Source: Burkholderia sp. Ax-1724
GTDB taxonomy: Bacteria > Pseudomonadota > Gammaproteobacteria > Burkholderiales > Burkholderiaceae
Reading direction: 5' to 3'
Assembly (NCBI RefSeq): GCF_011752995.1
Contig: NZ_VWWL01000028.1
Location: forward strand, 1 to 64,000
Length of the DNA stretch: 64,000 nucleotides
A program made the translations under genes and the position numbers. Position 1 is the stretch's first letter. Each line of letters starts with the position of its first letter. Shown piece by piece: positions 17,400-25,185 of the stretch. The notes below the pieces were generated by a model. It had not been told where the DNA came from. It searched no databases and saw only the letters and a program-made list of their open reading frames with translations.

Positions 17400-17852
17400 T
17401 TATAGTCCGCTGCGCCGGACCATCATCGTCGTCGTCCTGCCTTGTTGCACGCACTCGCCGCGCTGATTGAACACGTCGATCGCGAGCACCACGATGCCAC
17501 GGTCGGCGCGCTTCGTCTCGCGCTTCGATTCCACGCGCATCACGGCCGTGATACGGTCGCCGCTCAGCACGGCCTGCTTGTAGTCCCACGTCAGCGAAAG
17601 CGTGGCGACCGCCTGCAAGCGCCACGCACAACGCATTTTCATCGCATCGACGAGCGAGACGATCAACAGGCCATGCGCGATGCGCCGCTCGAAGCCGAGC
17701 GCGCGGGCCGCCTCGTCGTCGGTATGAACCTCGTAGAAATCGCCGCCGACGCCCGCGAAGGCGACGATGTTCGCATCGGTGATCGTGAAGCCGCCCAGCT
17801 CGACCGAGTCGCCCACATTCAGGCCGTCGAAGTCGCGCCCTGCCATGCTCAT
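17400..17852 (-). CDS. MaoC-like hot-dog-fold dehydratase
   Basis: About 150 residues forming one hot-dog domain of the MaoC/(R)-specific enoyl-CoA hydratase family. The hydratase motif with its Asp and His is visible in FAGVGGDFYEVHTDDEAARALGF, followed by RRIAHGLLIVS. ATG 17852 gives a natural domain start. A GTG at 17873 overlaps the stop of the preceding MaoC gene (GTGA) and is an alternative. It is the last gene of an MFS, CoA-transferase, MaoC, MaoC run. It probably hydrates or dehydrates an acyl-CoA made by the CoA-transferase and may act together with the neighbouring MaoC protein. Confidence 0.82.
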   Translation of the reverse strand: MSMAGRDFDGLNVGDSVELGGFTITDANIVAFAGVGGDFYEVHTDDEAARALGFERRIAHGLLIVSLVDAMKMRCAWRLQAVATLSLTWDYKQAVLSGDRITAVMRVESKRETKRADRGIVVLAIDVFNQRGECVQQGRTTTMMVRRSGL

Positions 17853-17869
17853 GTCCTGATTCGCTGCGT

Positions 17870-18307
17870 TCACGGCGTCACCACCCATTTGAGAATATGC
17901 TCGGCCACGCTCACCAGTTCGCCCTCCTGATTGACGATGCGAATCTCGGCCACCGTGCGGCGGCGTTCGGGATCGACATCGCGAATCGTATAGTCGAGCC
18001 TGAGCGTATCGCCCGCGAAAACGGGCTTCAGAAAGCGCACGCGGTCGTAGCCGAGCGACACCGGCGTCTCGCGCTCGCGCACGCCTTGCACGCGCTCCAC
18101 GATCGCCGTCGAGCAGGCCGACATATAGGCCACCATCAGTGCGCCGTGCGCGATCACGCGGCCATACGCGCTGGCGGCCATGGCCTGTTCGTCGACGTGG
18201 TTCGGCGAGTGGTCGCCGCTGACATCGGCAAATGCGCGAATTGCCTCGGCACTGACGTGTTGTTCGAGCGAAACGGTATCGCCCGGCTTCAGATAGAAAT
18301 CGCTCAT
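17870..18307 (-). CDS. MaoC-like hot-dog-fold dehydratase
   Basis: A 145-residue single hot-dog domain. The motif FADVSGDHSPNHVDEQAMAA carries the catalytic Asp and His of MaoC-type hydratases, and GRVIAHGALMVAYMSA forms the central helix. ATG 18307 is preferred because GGAGAGG lies just upstream. An earlier ATG at 18325 overlaps the CoA-transferase stop (TGATG). The tight spacing to both neighbours indicates co-translation. The two MaoC proteins are only distantly alike, so they may form a heteromer or act on successive intermediates. Substrate unknown. Confidence 0.82.
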   Translation of the reverse strand: MSDFYLKPGDTVSLEQHVSAEAIRAFADVSGDHSPNHVDEQAMAASAYGRVIAHGALMVAYMSACSTAIVERVQGVRERETPVSLGYDRVRFLKPVFAGDTLRLDYTIRDVDPERRRTVAEIRIVNQEGELVSVAEHILKWVVTP

Positions 18308-18324
18308 TGGCCTCTCCGATGGCA

Positions 18325-19527
18325 TCAGGCCGGCGCGTTCGTGTTCGCGAGACCGCGTCCGGACACGACGCCCTCGTTGGCGAGCGTCTGGATCCGGTCG
18401 GCGCCATAGCCGAGTTCTTGCAGAATCTGCTGCGTATCGTGTCCGATCTCGATGGCGAGGTGCCGTACCGCGGGCACTTCTCCGTCGTAACGCAGAGGAT
18501 GATTGATGAGCGTCGCCGTGCCGCCCTTGATATCGACCGTTTCGAACACGCGGTTGTGCTGCGCCTGAGGGTTGTCGCGCAAGTCGCTATAGTCCTGCAC
18601 GGGCGCCCACCACATGGCCTTGGCATCGAGCGCTTCGGCCAGCGCATCGAGACGGTAGCGCTTCACCGCGTTCGCCGTGGCACGCGCGTAGGCATCGCGC
18701 TCCTCGTAGGGGTTGCAGTTCGCGAGCGCGCGCAGCCCATCGTCGTCGAGCGCTTCGGCAAACACCGCGGGATTGTTCAGCGAGATCGCCACCGCGCGAT
18801 CGTCCGCCGTGCGATAGATGCCATACGGCGCCTGATGGAACCACGTCGACAGATGCGCGTCGCGCTCGAATACGGCCGCGCTTTTCTCCGCGGTCAGATA
18901 GTTGGTGATCGCTTCGGCCTGCAAATCGATGCCCGCGTTGAACAGGTTGCCTTCCACGCGCGTGCCCTCGCCGGTCTTCATGCGCTTCACGTAAGCGCCG
19001 AGAATGCCCATTGCGAGCAACGCGCCGCCATGCTGGTCGCAGATCGCCGCACCGACCGCCGTCGCGCCGCCGCCCGAGGCGGCCACGAGCCCGGTGCGTG
19101 CCTGAATCATCAGGTCCTGGCCGGGCATGTCGCGCATCGGGCCGGAACCGCCGAAGCCGCTCGCCGACGCGTAGATGATGCCGGGCTTGCGCGCCTTCAC
19201 CGCGTCATAGCCGAGGCCGAGGCGATCGAGCACGCCGGGCCGGAAGTTCTCGACCACGGCGTCGGCCTCGTCGATCAGCTTCAACGCAATCTCGCGGCCT
19301 TCCTGCGACTTCAGGTTCAGCGCGATGACACGCTTGTTGCGGTTCGCGCAGAGAAAGAACGCGCTGACGTCCTCGACGAACACGCCCGCGCCGGACCAGT
19401 GCCGCTCGTAGGCACCGCCGATCGCCTCGATCTTGACGACGTCCGCACCCATGTCGGCGAGATATTGAGTCGATGCCGGCCCTTGCAGATAGTGGCAAAA
19501 GCTGACGATGCGCATACCTTCGAGCAT
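18325..19527 (-). CDS. Family III CoA-transferase (CaiB/BaiF type)
   Basis: A 400-residue cytoplasmic enzyme that moves CoA between carboxylic acids through an aspartyl intermediate. Family blocks include MRIVSFCHYLQGPASTQYLADM, GADVVKIEAIGG, NRNKRVIALNLKS, the region VVENFRPGVLDRLGLGYD and GQDLMIQARTGLVAASGG. The catalytic Asp is expected in GQDLM. It lies between the MFS gene and the MaoC pair and likely activates the imported acid. Length is normal and there are no breaks. The specific acid cannot be read from the sequence. Confidence 0.9.
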   Translation of the reverse strand: MLEGMRIVSFCHYLQGPASTQYLADMGADVVKIEAIGGAYERHWSGAGVFVEDVSAFFLCANRNKRVIALNLKSQEGREIALKLIDEADAVVENFRPGVLDRLGLGYDAVKARKPGIIYASASGFGGSGPMRDMPGQDLMIQARTGLVAASGGGATAVGAAICDQHGGALLAMGILGAYVKRMKTGEGTRVEGNLFNAGIDLQAEAITNYLTAEKSAAVFERDAHLSTWFHQAPYGIYRTADDRAVAISLNNPAVFAEALDDDGLRALANCNPYEERDAYARATANAVKRYRLDALAEALDAKAMWWAPVQDYSDLRDNPQAQHNRVFETVDIKGGTATLINHPLRYDGEVPAVRHLAIEIGHDTQQILQELGYGADRIQTLANEGVVSGRGLANTNAPA

Positions 19528-19575
19528 TGTTTTCTCCAGAAAACGATAGATTGAAATCCGCTTGTTGAAATCGGC

Positions 19576-20859
19576 CTAGCGCGCGGAGTTGGCCGCGAGC
19601 GGCAGCGACGCCGCCGCGTGAGCACGCTTCACGCTGCTCGCCAGCAACACGGCCACGATCAGCGCGCCGCCCATGAACAGATACGACGAGGCCGGGTCGC
19701 CCGTGAGCCCCGTCAGATAACCGACCGCGTAGGAGCCGAGGAACGAGCCGAGTGCGCCCACGCTATTGATCAATGCTAACGCACCGCCTGCCACGGTCCG
19801 CGGCAGGACTTCGGGCGCAATCGAGAAGAACGGCGGAAAGACGACGTACATGGCGATACCGGCAACGGTCAGCAGAGCGAACGACAGCCAGAAATTCGAC
19901 GCGCCCACGAAGTACAGCGCGAAGAACGCCAGCGAGGCGATCGCGAGCGGCACCGCGACGAAGAGCTTGCGGTTCTGCAGGCGATCCGACATCCACGCGA
20001 CCGGCAGCATGCAGACCACGGCGCCGAAGTACGGCACGGCCGACAGCCATCCCGTGTTGACCATGCTGAGCGTCGCGCCGTGCCGCAGGATCGACGGCAG
20101 CCACAACAGGAAACCGTAGAAACCGAGGCTCTGGAAGAACAGCACGCCCGCCAGCTTCCACACCGCGGCCGTGCGGAACGCTTCGCGATAGTTCTTCACC
20201 GGCGCGAGGTCCTTCTGCTCTTCGGCCAGCGAGTTCTCGATCGCGGCCTTTTCCTCGGCGCTCAACCAGCCCACTTGCGAAGGCCGGTCGCGCACGACGG
20301 CAATCCAGACGAACGCCCACAGCACCGCCGGCAGACCTTGCGCAATGAACATCACGCGCCAGCCCCACGACTGCACGAGATAGCCCGACACGACCGACAT
20401 CCACAGGATGGTCGCCGGATTGCCGAGCAGGAAGATCGTGTTGGCCCGCGAGCGCTCGCGCCTCACGAACCAGTTGGACACGTACACGAGCATGCACGGC
20501 ATCACGGCCGCCTCGACGATCCCGAGCGCGAAGCGCACGGCCATCAGCATCGGCACGCTGGTGACGACGCCCGTCAGCGCGGCGAGGCCGCCCCACGCGA
20601 TCAGGCTGAAGAAGATCAGGCGCCGCACGCTGCGTCGTTCCGCGTACATGCCGCCCGGAATCTGGAAGAAGAAATAGCCGAGAAAGAACAGCGAGCCGAG
20701 TAGCGAAGAGGTCGAGCGGCTGATGCCGAGATCGTGGTCGATGCCCGCGGCGGCCGCGAAACCGTAGTTCGCGCGATCGAGATACGCGAGGCTGTAGGTG
20801 ATAAACGCGACGGGCAGGATGATCCACCATCGCTTGATGGGAAGGGTTGTTCCGGCCAT
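19576..20859 (-). CDS. MFS transporter, anion:cation symporter type
   Basis: A 427-residue inner-membrane carrier with 12 predicted spans. The ACS signature YLDRANYGFAAAAGID lies near residue 25, with YAERRSVRRLIFFSLIAWGG in the first cytosolic loop. ATG 20859 is chosen because AAGGAG lies seven bases upstream; in-frame codons before it run into the operator region. It heads the minus-strand run with the CoA-transferase and MaoC genes and is divergent from the glucuronyl hydrolase. Two LacI-type boxes lie upstream. It probably imports the organic or sugar acid processed by this cluster. Confidence 0.9.
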   Translation of the reverse strand: MAGTTLPIKRWWIILPVAFITYSLAYLDRANYGFAAAAGIDHDLGISRSTSSLLGSLFFLGYFFFQIPGGMYAERRSVRRLIFFSLIAWGGLAALTGVVTSVPMLMAVRFALGIVEAAVMPCMLVYVSNWFVRRERSRANTIFLLGNPATILWMSVVSGYLVQSWGWRVMFIAQGLPAVLWAFVWIAVVRDRPSQVGWLSAEEKAAIENSLAEEQKDLAPVKNYREAFRTAAVWKLAGVLFFQSLGFYGFLLWLPSILRHGATLSMVNTGWLSAVPYFGAVVCMLPVAWMSDRLQNRKLFVAVPLAIASLAFFALYFVGASNFWLSFALLTVAGIAMYVVFPPFFSIAPEVLPRTVAGGALALINSVGALGSFLGSYAVGYLTGLTGDPASSYLFMGGALIVAVLLASSVKRAHAAASLPLAANSAR

Positions 20860-20937
20860 CTCCGGTCTCCTTGTGTTCTGGTTTGCTGTCGATTCGGCCG
20901 CGATGCGCGGTCCGTTGCTCGCGTCCTGATCCATCTC

Positions 20938-20952
20938 TGACAACGATTGCAA
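20938..20952. promoter_or_regulatory. LacI-type operator-like box A
   Basis: TGACAACGATTGCAA, 79 bases upstream of the MFS start. It is nearly identical to the reverse complement of box B (TGACAACGATGCCAA) and similar to the box before the LacI gene. Asymmetric, but the core ACAACGAT/TGCAA is typical of LacI-family sites. Confidence 0.6.
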
Positions 20953-20968
20953 GAACAATAGGCCCGAT

Positions 20969-20983
20969 TTGGCATCGTTGTCA
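20969..20983. promoter_or_regulatory. LacI-type operator-like box B (inverted copy)
   Basis: TTGGCATCGTTGTCA, the reverse complement of TGACAACGATGCCAA. It faces box A with a 16-base gap, so the pair could bind a dimer of dimers or allow looping to the palindrome at 21122-21135. Confidence 0.6.
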
Positions 20984-21121
20984 ATCCACTCTTTTTCATT
21001 TCGATCACCCTGTAAACCCTGGCATTTCTCTGAATAGCCTTATATCAAGGGCCTTTAGGAGATTTTCACGTTGCCGTCTCTTGCCACTGGGTCTTGCCTT
21101 CGCAGGCAAATTGACGCACAG

Positions 21122-21135
21122 TGACAACGTTGTCA
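21122..21135. promoter_or_regulatory. Perfect LacI-type palindromic operator
   Basis: TGACAACGTTGTCA is a perfect 14-base palindrome with the central CG typical of LacI-family operators. It lies 54 bases before the glucuronyl hydrolase ATG. Its left half is identical to boxes A and B. It is the strongest single operator candidate in this cluster. Confidence 0.7.
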
Positions 21136-21188
21136 AATTCCTGCCTGGCTCTGTCATTACGCCGGGCATATCCATGACAGGAGAAAAC

Positions 21189-22322
21189 ATGAGCAGCTGG
21201 TTGAACGACGGCATCGAAGCGGCCGTAAACAAGGTACGCGCCCAGGCGAGCCGCGGCGGCGACTTTCCGCATATCACCGAGGCCGGGCAATGGTGCACGA
21301 CGCCCGACGGCGTATGGACCGGCGGCTTCTGGGCGGGCCTGCTCTGGCTCAGCTACGAAGAACAGAAGAGCGACGCACTGCTCGCGGCCGCGGTGTCGTT
21401 CACCGAGCGCCTGCTGCCGCGCGCGTCGGACCCCGTCAACCACGATCTCGGCTTCATGTTCTATCCGAGCGCGATCAAGGGCTGGCGTCTCACCGGCGAC
21501 GAGCGCTATTTCCAGGCCGCGCTCACCGCCGCCAACAGCCTCGCCGGGCAGTTCAATCCGCAAGGCGGCTTCATTCCGGGCTGGGGCTTCTTCGGCAGCG
21601 AAGACTGGTCGGGCTCGGTCCTGATCGACACGCTGATGAATCTTCCGCTGCTCGTCTGGGCCGTCAATCATGGCGCCGACGCGCAGTTGCTCAAGGTCGT
21701 GCAGCGCCATACGAAAACGGCGCTCGCCAACCATCAGCGCGAGGACGGCTCGGTCTTTCATGTGTACAAGTTCAATACCGCCGACGGCACGCCGATTGCC
21801 GGCGACACCTACCAGGGTCTCGACGCATCGAGCGCATGGTCGCGCGGCCAGGGCTGGGCGCTCGCCGGCCTCGCGATGCTCGCGGACATGACCGGCTCGC
21901 AGGAGTACTTCGCGGCGGCCCAGCGCGTTGCCGACTACGTGGAAAAGCACTTGCCGGAAGATCGCGTTCCGCCGTGGGATTACTCGGCGGACGGCGTACC
22001 GGTCAAGGATTCGTCGGCGGGCGCGATCACCGCGTATGGCCTCATCCGGCTCTGGGAACTCAGTTCCGATGCGCGCCATCTTGCCCTCGCCGAAGCGATG
22101 CTCAAAGCGCTGTGCGAAGATTGCCTCGCGAGCGACGACCGCGCGCCGATTCTCGCGCACGCCACGGCGGATTTGCCGCACGGCCTCGGCATCGATGAAT
22201 CGGTCATCTATGGCGACTACTATTTCCTCAAGGCACTGCTGACGTTGCGCGGCATCAAGGAACAGAATGGGCAACGCGGAAGCGGCGCGCAAGGCTCGCT
22301 CGCACAGACCTCGAACGGATAG
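21189..22322 (+). CDS. Unsaturated glucuronyl hydrolase (glycoside hydrolase family 88)
   Basis: A 377-residue alpha6/alpha6-barrel enzyme that removes 4,5-unsaturated uronic acid residues from oligosaccharides made by polysaccharide lyases. The two catalytic Asp of the family are visible: Asp86 in NHDLGFMFYPSA and Asp147 in VLIDTLMNLPL. GGFWAGLLWLSY and SSAWSRGQGWALAGL are other family blocks. ATG 21189 has GGAG seven bases upstream; ATG 21174 is less likely. No signal peptide, so it acts in the cytoplasm on imported unsaturated disaccharides. Controlled from a LacI-type palindrome; 32 bases before the enoyl-CoA hydratase gene. Confidence 0.9.
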   Translation: MSSWLNDGIEAAVNKVRAQASRGGDFPHITEAGQWCTTPDGVWTGGFWAGLLWLSYEEQKSDALLAAAVSFTERLLPRASDPVNHDLGFMFYPSAIKGWRLTGDERYFQAALTAANSLAGQFNPQGGFIPGWGFFGSEDWSGSVLIDTLMNLPLLVWAVNHGADAQLLKVVQRHTKTALANHQREDGSVFHVYKFNTADGTPIAGDTYQGLDASSAWSRGQGWALAGLAMLADMTGSQEYFAAAQRVADYVEKHLPEDRVPPWDYSADGVPVKDSSAGAITAYGLIRLWELSSDARHLALAEAMLKALCEDCLASDDRAPILAHATADLPHGLGIDESVIYGDYYFLKALLTLRGIKEQNGQRGSGAQGSLAQTSNG

Positions 22323-22354
22323 AACACGACAAGACTCGACGCGAGTGAATCATC

Positions 22355-23134
22355 ATGGAAACGATCACGCAGGAACGCTTTGACGCCGTCGCCGTACTCA
22401 CGCTGAACCGGCCCGAGCGCATGAACGCGCTCAGCAAGCCTTTGCTGCAAAGTCTCGACGACGCGCTGACACGCCTTGCCGACGATGCGCAAACGCGCGT
22501 CGTCGTGCTGACGGGCGCGGGCACGAAGGCTTTCTCCGCGGGCGCGGATATCAACGAGCAGCGCGACTTCTCGCCCACGGACGCCTACGAGCATATGCGT
22601 TGGGGGCAGGCGATTTTCGATCGCATCGAGACGTTTGCCAAACCGACGATCGCCGCCATCAACGGCGTCGCCTTCGGTGGCGGCCTCGAGCTGGCGCTGG
22701 CGTGCGACCTGCGGATCGTCGCCGACACCGCGCGGCTCGGCCTGCCCGAAATCACGCTGGCGAGTTTCCCGGGATGGGGCGGAACTCAGCGCCTGCCCGC
22801 GCTGATCGGCGCATCGCGCGCCATGCGAATGATGCTCACGGGCGATCCCGTATCGGCACAGTGGGCACTCGATGCGGGTTTGGCGAACGAGGTGGCCAAC
22901 GCGGACACGCTGCGCGATCAGGCGCTGACGCTTGCGAACGCGATCGCGCGGCATGCCGGCGAAGCGCTGGCCGAGTTGAAATCGGTAGTGCGCACCGGAT
23001 TGCGCGAGGGTCGCGCAACCGGCCTCGAAGCGGAAGCTCGCGGAGTGGGCCGGCTGTGGGGCTCGGCCGCGCAGAAGGAAGCACAAGCGGCTTTCTTTGC
23101 CAGAAGAAAGCGCGCTGCGCCGGATGCGGGATGA
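22355..23134 (+). CDS. Enoyl-CoA hydratase/isomerase
   Basis: A 259-residue crotonase-fold protein. The oxyanion-hole blocks FSAGADINEQ and GVAFGGGLELALACDLRI are present. Both glutamates of true hydratases appear to be in place, in GGGLE and in LPEITLASFPGWGGTQRLP. It follows the glucuronyl hydrolase by 32 bases and so is probably cotranscribed. It fits chemically with the CoA-transferase and MaoC genes on the other strand rather than with glycoside hydrolysis. It is followed by a strong stem-loop at 23159. Confidence 0.9.
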   Translation: METITQERFDAVAVLTLNRPERMNALSKPLLQSLDDALTRLADDAQTRVVVLTGAGTKAFSAGADINEQRDFSPTDAYEHMRWGQAIFDRIETFAKPTIAAINGVAFGGGLELALACDLRIVADTARLGLPEITLASFPGWGGTQRLPALIGASRAMRMMLTGDPVSAQWALDAGLANEVANADTLRDQALTLANAIARHAGEALAELKSVVRTGLREGRATGLEAEARGVGRLWGSAAQKEAQAAFFARRKRAAPDAG

Positions 23135-23158
23135 GGCGCCTGTACATAGAGAAGAAGA

Positions 23159-23192
23159 CACCATAAAGCTTCCGCCTGGAAGTTTTATGGTG
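23159..23192 (+). terminator. Strong stem-loop after the enoyl-CoA hydratase gene
   Basis: CACCATAAAGCTTCC (23159-23173) pairs with GGAAGTTTTATGGTG (23178-23192) around the loop GCCT; 14 of 15 pairs are Watson-Crick and one is G-T. It starts 24 bases after the stop. There is no T-run, so it may be a terminator helped by other factors or a protective 3-prime hairpin. Confidence 0.6.
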
Positions 23193-23455
23193 AATCGAGC
23201 CTGAGAAAAATATCGGCAGCACTCCGGAAGCATTGATCTGAAGAAATGCGGCGGACGCCAGCCGTTGCCTCCCAAACACCCGCCAAACCACACCCAGTCC
23301 ATTCGCAGTACTTCGAAGCGACTGTTCTCGCCCGCCACCCATGCAACCTCGCGCCGGTTGCGATAAAAGTGGCCGCCCCGTCAAAGCCCCGCAGCATCCC
23401 TCAAAGCCACCTGCAATTTGCACTCGACCCGCCGTGCGGGACGATCCACGCCGGC

Positions 23456-23485
23456 AAAAAACGGAGCGAACCTCATCACGCTCCG
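23456..23485 (-). terminator. Intrinsic terminator of the serine hydrolase gene
   Basis: On the minus strand CGGAGCG pairs with CGCTCCG around a ten-base loop and is followed directly by six T (plus strand AAAAAA at 23456-23461). It lies seven bases after the stop of the serine hydrolase gene. A textbook rho-independent terminator. Confidence 0.85.
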
Positions 23486-23491
23486 GATCGT

Positions 23492-25006
23492 CTACCGCGC
23501 TTCGCGGCCGACCAGCTCGTCATGCCGAAGCGAACTGCCGTTGACATTGACCGACCTCTGAGCCGTGATGCCGGTGCCGTCGAACAGAACTTCAACGGTA
23601 TCGCGGAATGCGGTCTCGGGGAAAATCCAGACCATCTGCAAACGCTTGTCGTCGATCCACGTCGCGCGCGCGACCACCGCGCTGTTATTCATCTCGTAAC
23701 CGTGGTGCAGATCGCTGCCCGGCATATCGGTTCGACCTTCGATCCAATGCCCGATTCCGGCCACGATCGTGTGTGCCCCGCGCGCATCGAACTGCGTGAA
23801 GGAGCATCGATCGTCCGAGCATGCGAACTGGACCGCTTCGACACCATACCGATTCGCTTCGATCTCGAAGCGTCGCGCGCCGGTCCATGCCGCCGTCGCG
23901 GATTTCCTGAGCGGCTCCTTCCAGAGAGTCGGCGCCTCTTCGTGCTGCCAGTGCGCGAGCTTTTCGATAAGCCGCTTATCGGCCGAGGCGGAAGCAGAAG
24001 CCGCGGTATCGCCATTCGTGAATGCCGCGGGAAAATGCTGTTCGATATGAGGAAAGAGCCTGAAACTGCCCTGGATCGCCCCCATCACGGCAAGCGCCGC
24101 GTTGTGCTCCGGAAATACCGTCACCATCTGCACGAATCGTCCGATTGCGCTATAGCTGCCGTCCGGCCGGGTCCACCAGTGATAACCATATTTGAAGGGC
24201 TCGCCATGCGGCTGGGTCGCCACGCGCACCCAATCTTCCGGCAGCACGCGCTGCCCGTTCCACACGCCGTCCTGAGCATGCAGCATGCCGAGCTTGAGCA
24301 GATCGACCAGCCTGGCCGAGAATCCGTTGCCGCCGGGATTGATGCCGTCCGGGCTGACGTCCCACGTTTCGCCCGTCACGCCTAGCGGTTCGAGCAGACG
24401 CGGCTTCAGATAGTCGTGCGCCAATTGACCGGTCACACGGCTCAGGATCGCCGAAAGCATGTAGCTGGCCGCGCTCGTGTACACGAAGGTCGAACCCGGT
24501 TCATGAGCGAGCGGAATCTTGAAGAATTCGGCGATCCAGCTGGTATTCAGAACGCGCCACACCGCGCCCGATGTTTCGCTTTCATGCCCGGCGCGCATGG
24601 TCAGCAAATCTTCGACCGTCATCTGCGCGAGCCAGCCTTCCACGGGACCGGCATAAAGCTCCGGAAAGAACGAGACGACTTTGTCGGTCAGCTTGAGTCG
24701 GCCCTCTGCAAGCGCGAACGCGATTGCCGACGCGACAAAGCTCTTGGTCGCCGAGTGCATGATGCGCGTGCGATCGGCCCGATAAGGCCAGCGAAACCCT
24801 TCCGCCACGACGCGGCCATCACGGCTCAGCATGAAACCGTGCAGATCGAGACCCGCGGCCTCGACATCGTCGAGAAACGAGACCACGGCATCGGCATTCA
24901 CGCCGGTCATGGATGGCACGGCACGCTCCAGCCCGTCGCTGAAAACATTCGACGGCGACGCTGAAGGCAGCCCATTGGAAACAGCGGTCGACTCTGGCAT
25001 AGGCAC
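23492..25006 (-). CDS. Serine hydrolase (beta-lactamase/esterase class C family)
   Basis: A 504-residue protein of the beta-lactamase-related serine hydrolase/esterase family. The nucleophile motif S-A-T-K is at residues 85-88 (IMHSATKSFVAS), the Tyr motif is YTSAASY, and PFKYGYHWWTRPDGSY lies near the third motif region. A C-terminal region of about 150 residues (from TLWKEPLRKS) forms a beta-rich accessory domain. The N terminus is not a clear signal peptide, so it is probably cytoplasmic. Transcribed alone and closed by its own terminator. It likely cleaves an ester or amide; the substrate is unknown. Confidence 0.88.
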   Translation of the reverse strand: MPMPESTAVSNGLPSASPSNVFSDGLERAVPSMTGVNADAVVSFLDDVEAAGLDLHGFMLSRDGRVVAEGFRWPYRADRTRIMHSATKSFVASAIAFALAEGRLKLTDKVVSFFPELYAGPVEGWLAQMTVEDLLTMRAGHESETSGAVWRVLNTSWIAEFFKIPLAHEPGSTFVYTSAASYMLSAILSRVTGQLAHDYLKPRLLEPLGVTGETWDVSPDGINPGGNGFSARLVDLLKLGMLHAQDGVWNGQRVLPEDWVRVATQPHGEPFKYGYHWWTRPDGSYSAIGRFVQMVTVFPEHNAALAVMGAIQGSFRLFPHIEQHFPAAFTNGDTAASASASADKRLIEKLAHWQHEEAPTLWKEPLRKSATAAWTGARRFEIEANRYGVEAVQFACSDDRCSFTQFDARGAHTIVAGIGHWIEGRTDMPGSDLHHGYEMNNSAVVARATWIDDKRLQMVWIFPETAFRDTVEVLFDGTGITAQRSVNVNGSSLRHDELVGREAR

Positions 25007-25185
25007 CCTGATTCAATGACAAACAGACATGACACGGTCTCCCTCATCGGGGCTGACCACACGAAAAGACTGTAGCGGCGCGAACCGGATTGAGGAAGTC
25101 GCTACAGCCGATCACTATGTGTAATTCCGATCACCCCGCCGCCGCCCGGCCTGTACGCTCACGGGCATGCGATCGCGGCATCGCA

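Larger units (their letters stand above)
20860..21188. other. Divergent promoter region between MFS and glucuronyl hydrolase
   Basis: This 329-base region separates divergent genes and is markedly more AT-rich than its surroundings between about 20935 and 21170. It contains an inverted pair of similar boxes (20938-20952 and 20969-20983) near the MFS side and a perfect palindrome (21122-21135) near the hydrolase side. A half-site, TTTCGATCAC, lies at 20999-21008. No RNA gene or coding signal is evident. Confidence 0.6.
23135..23491. other. Convergent intergenic region with two terminators
   Basis: Between the plus-strand hydratase and the minus-strand serine hydrolase. It contains a 15-base-pair stem-loop close to the first gene and an intrinsic terminator close to the second. 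The middle part (about 23195-23450) shows no recognisable coding or RNA signal; the open frames crossing it are extensions antisense to the hydrolase. Confidence 0.6.

Noticed and set aside
23246..24385. Long plus-strand open frame of 379 codons antisense to the serine hydrolase
   Set aside because: It mirrors the hydrolase codons in this high-GC DNA, is rich in Arg and His, and matches no family; the minus-strand gene has a clear active site and terminator.
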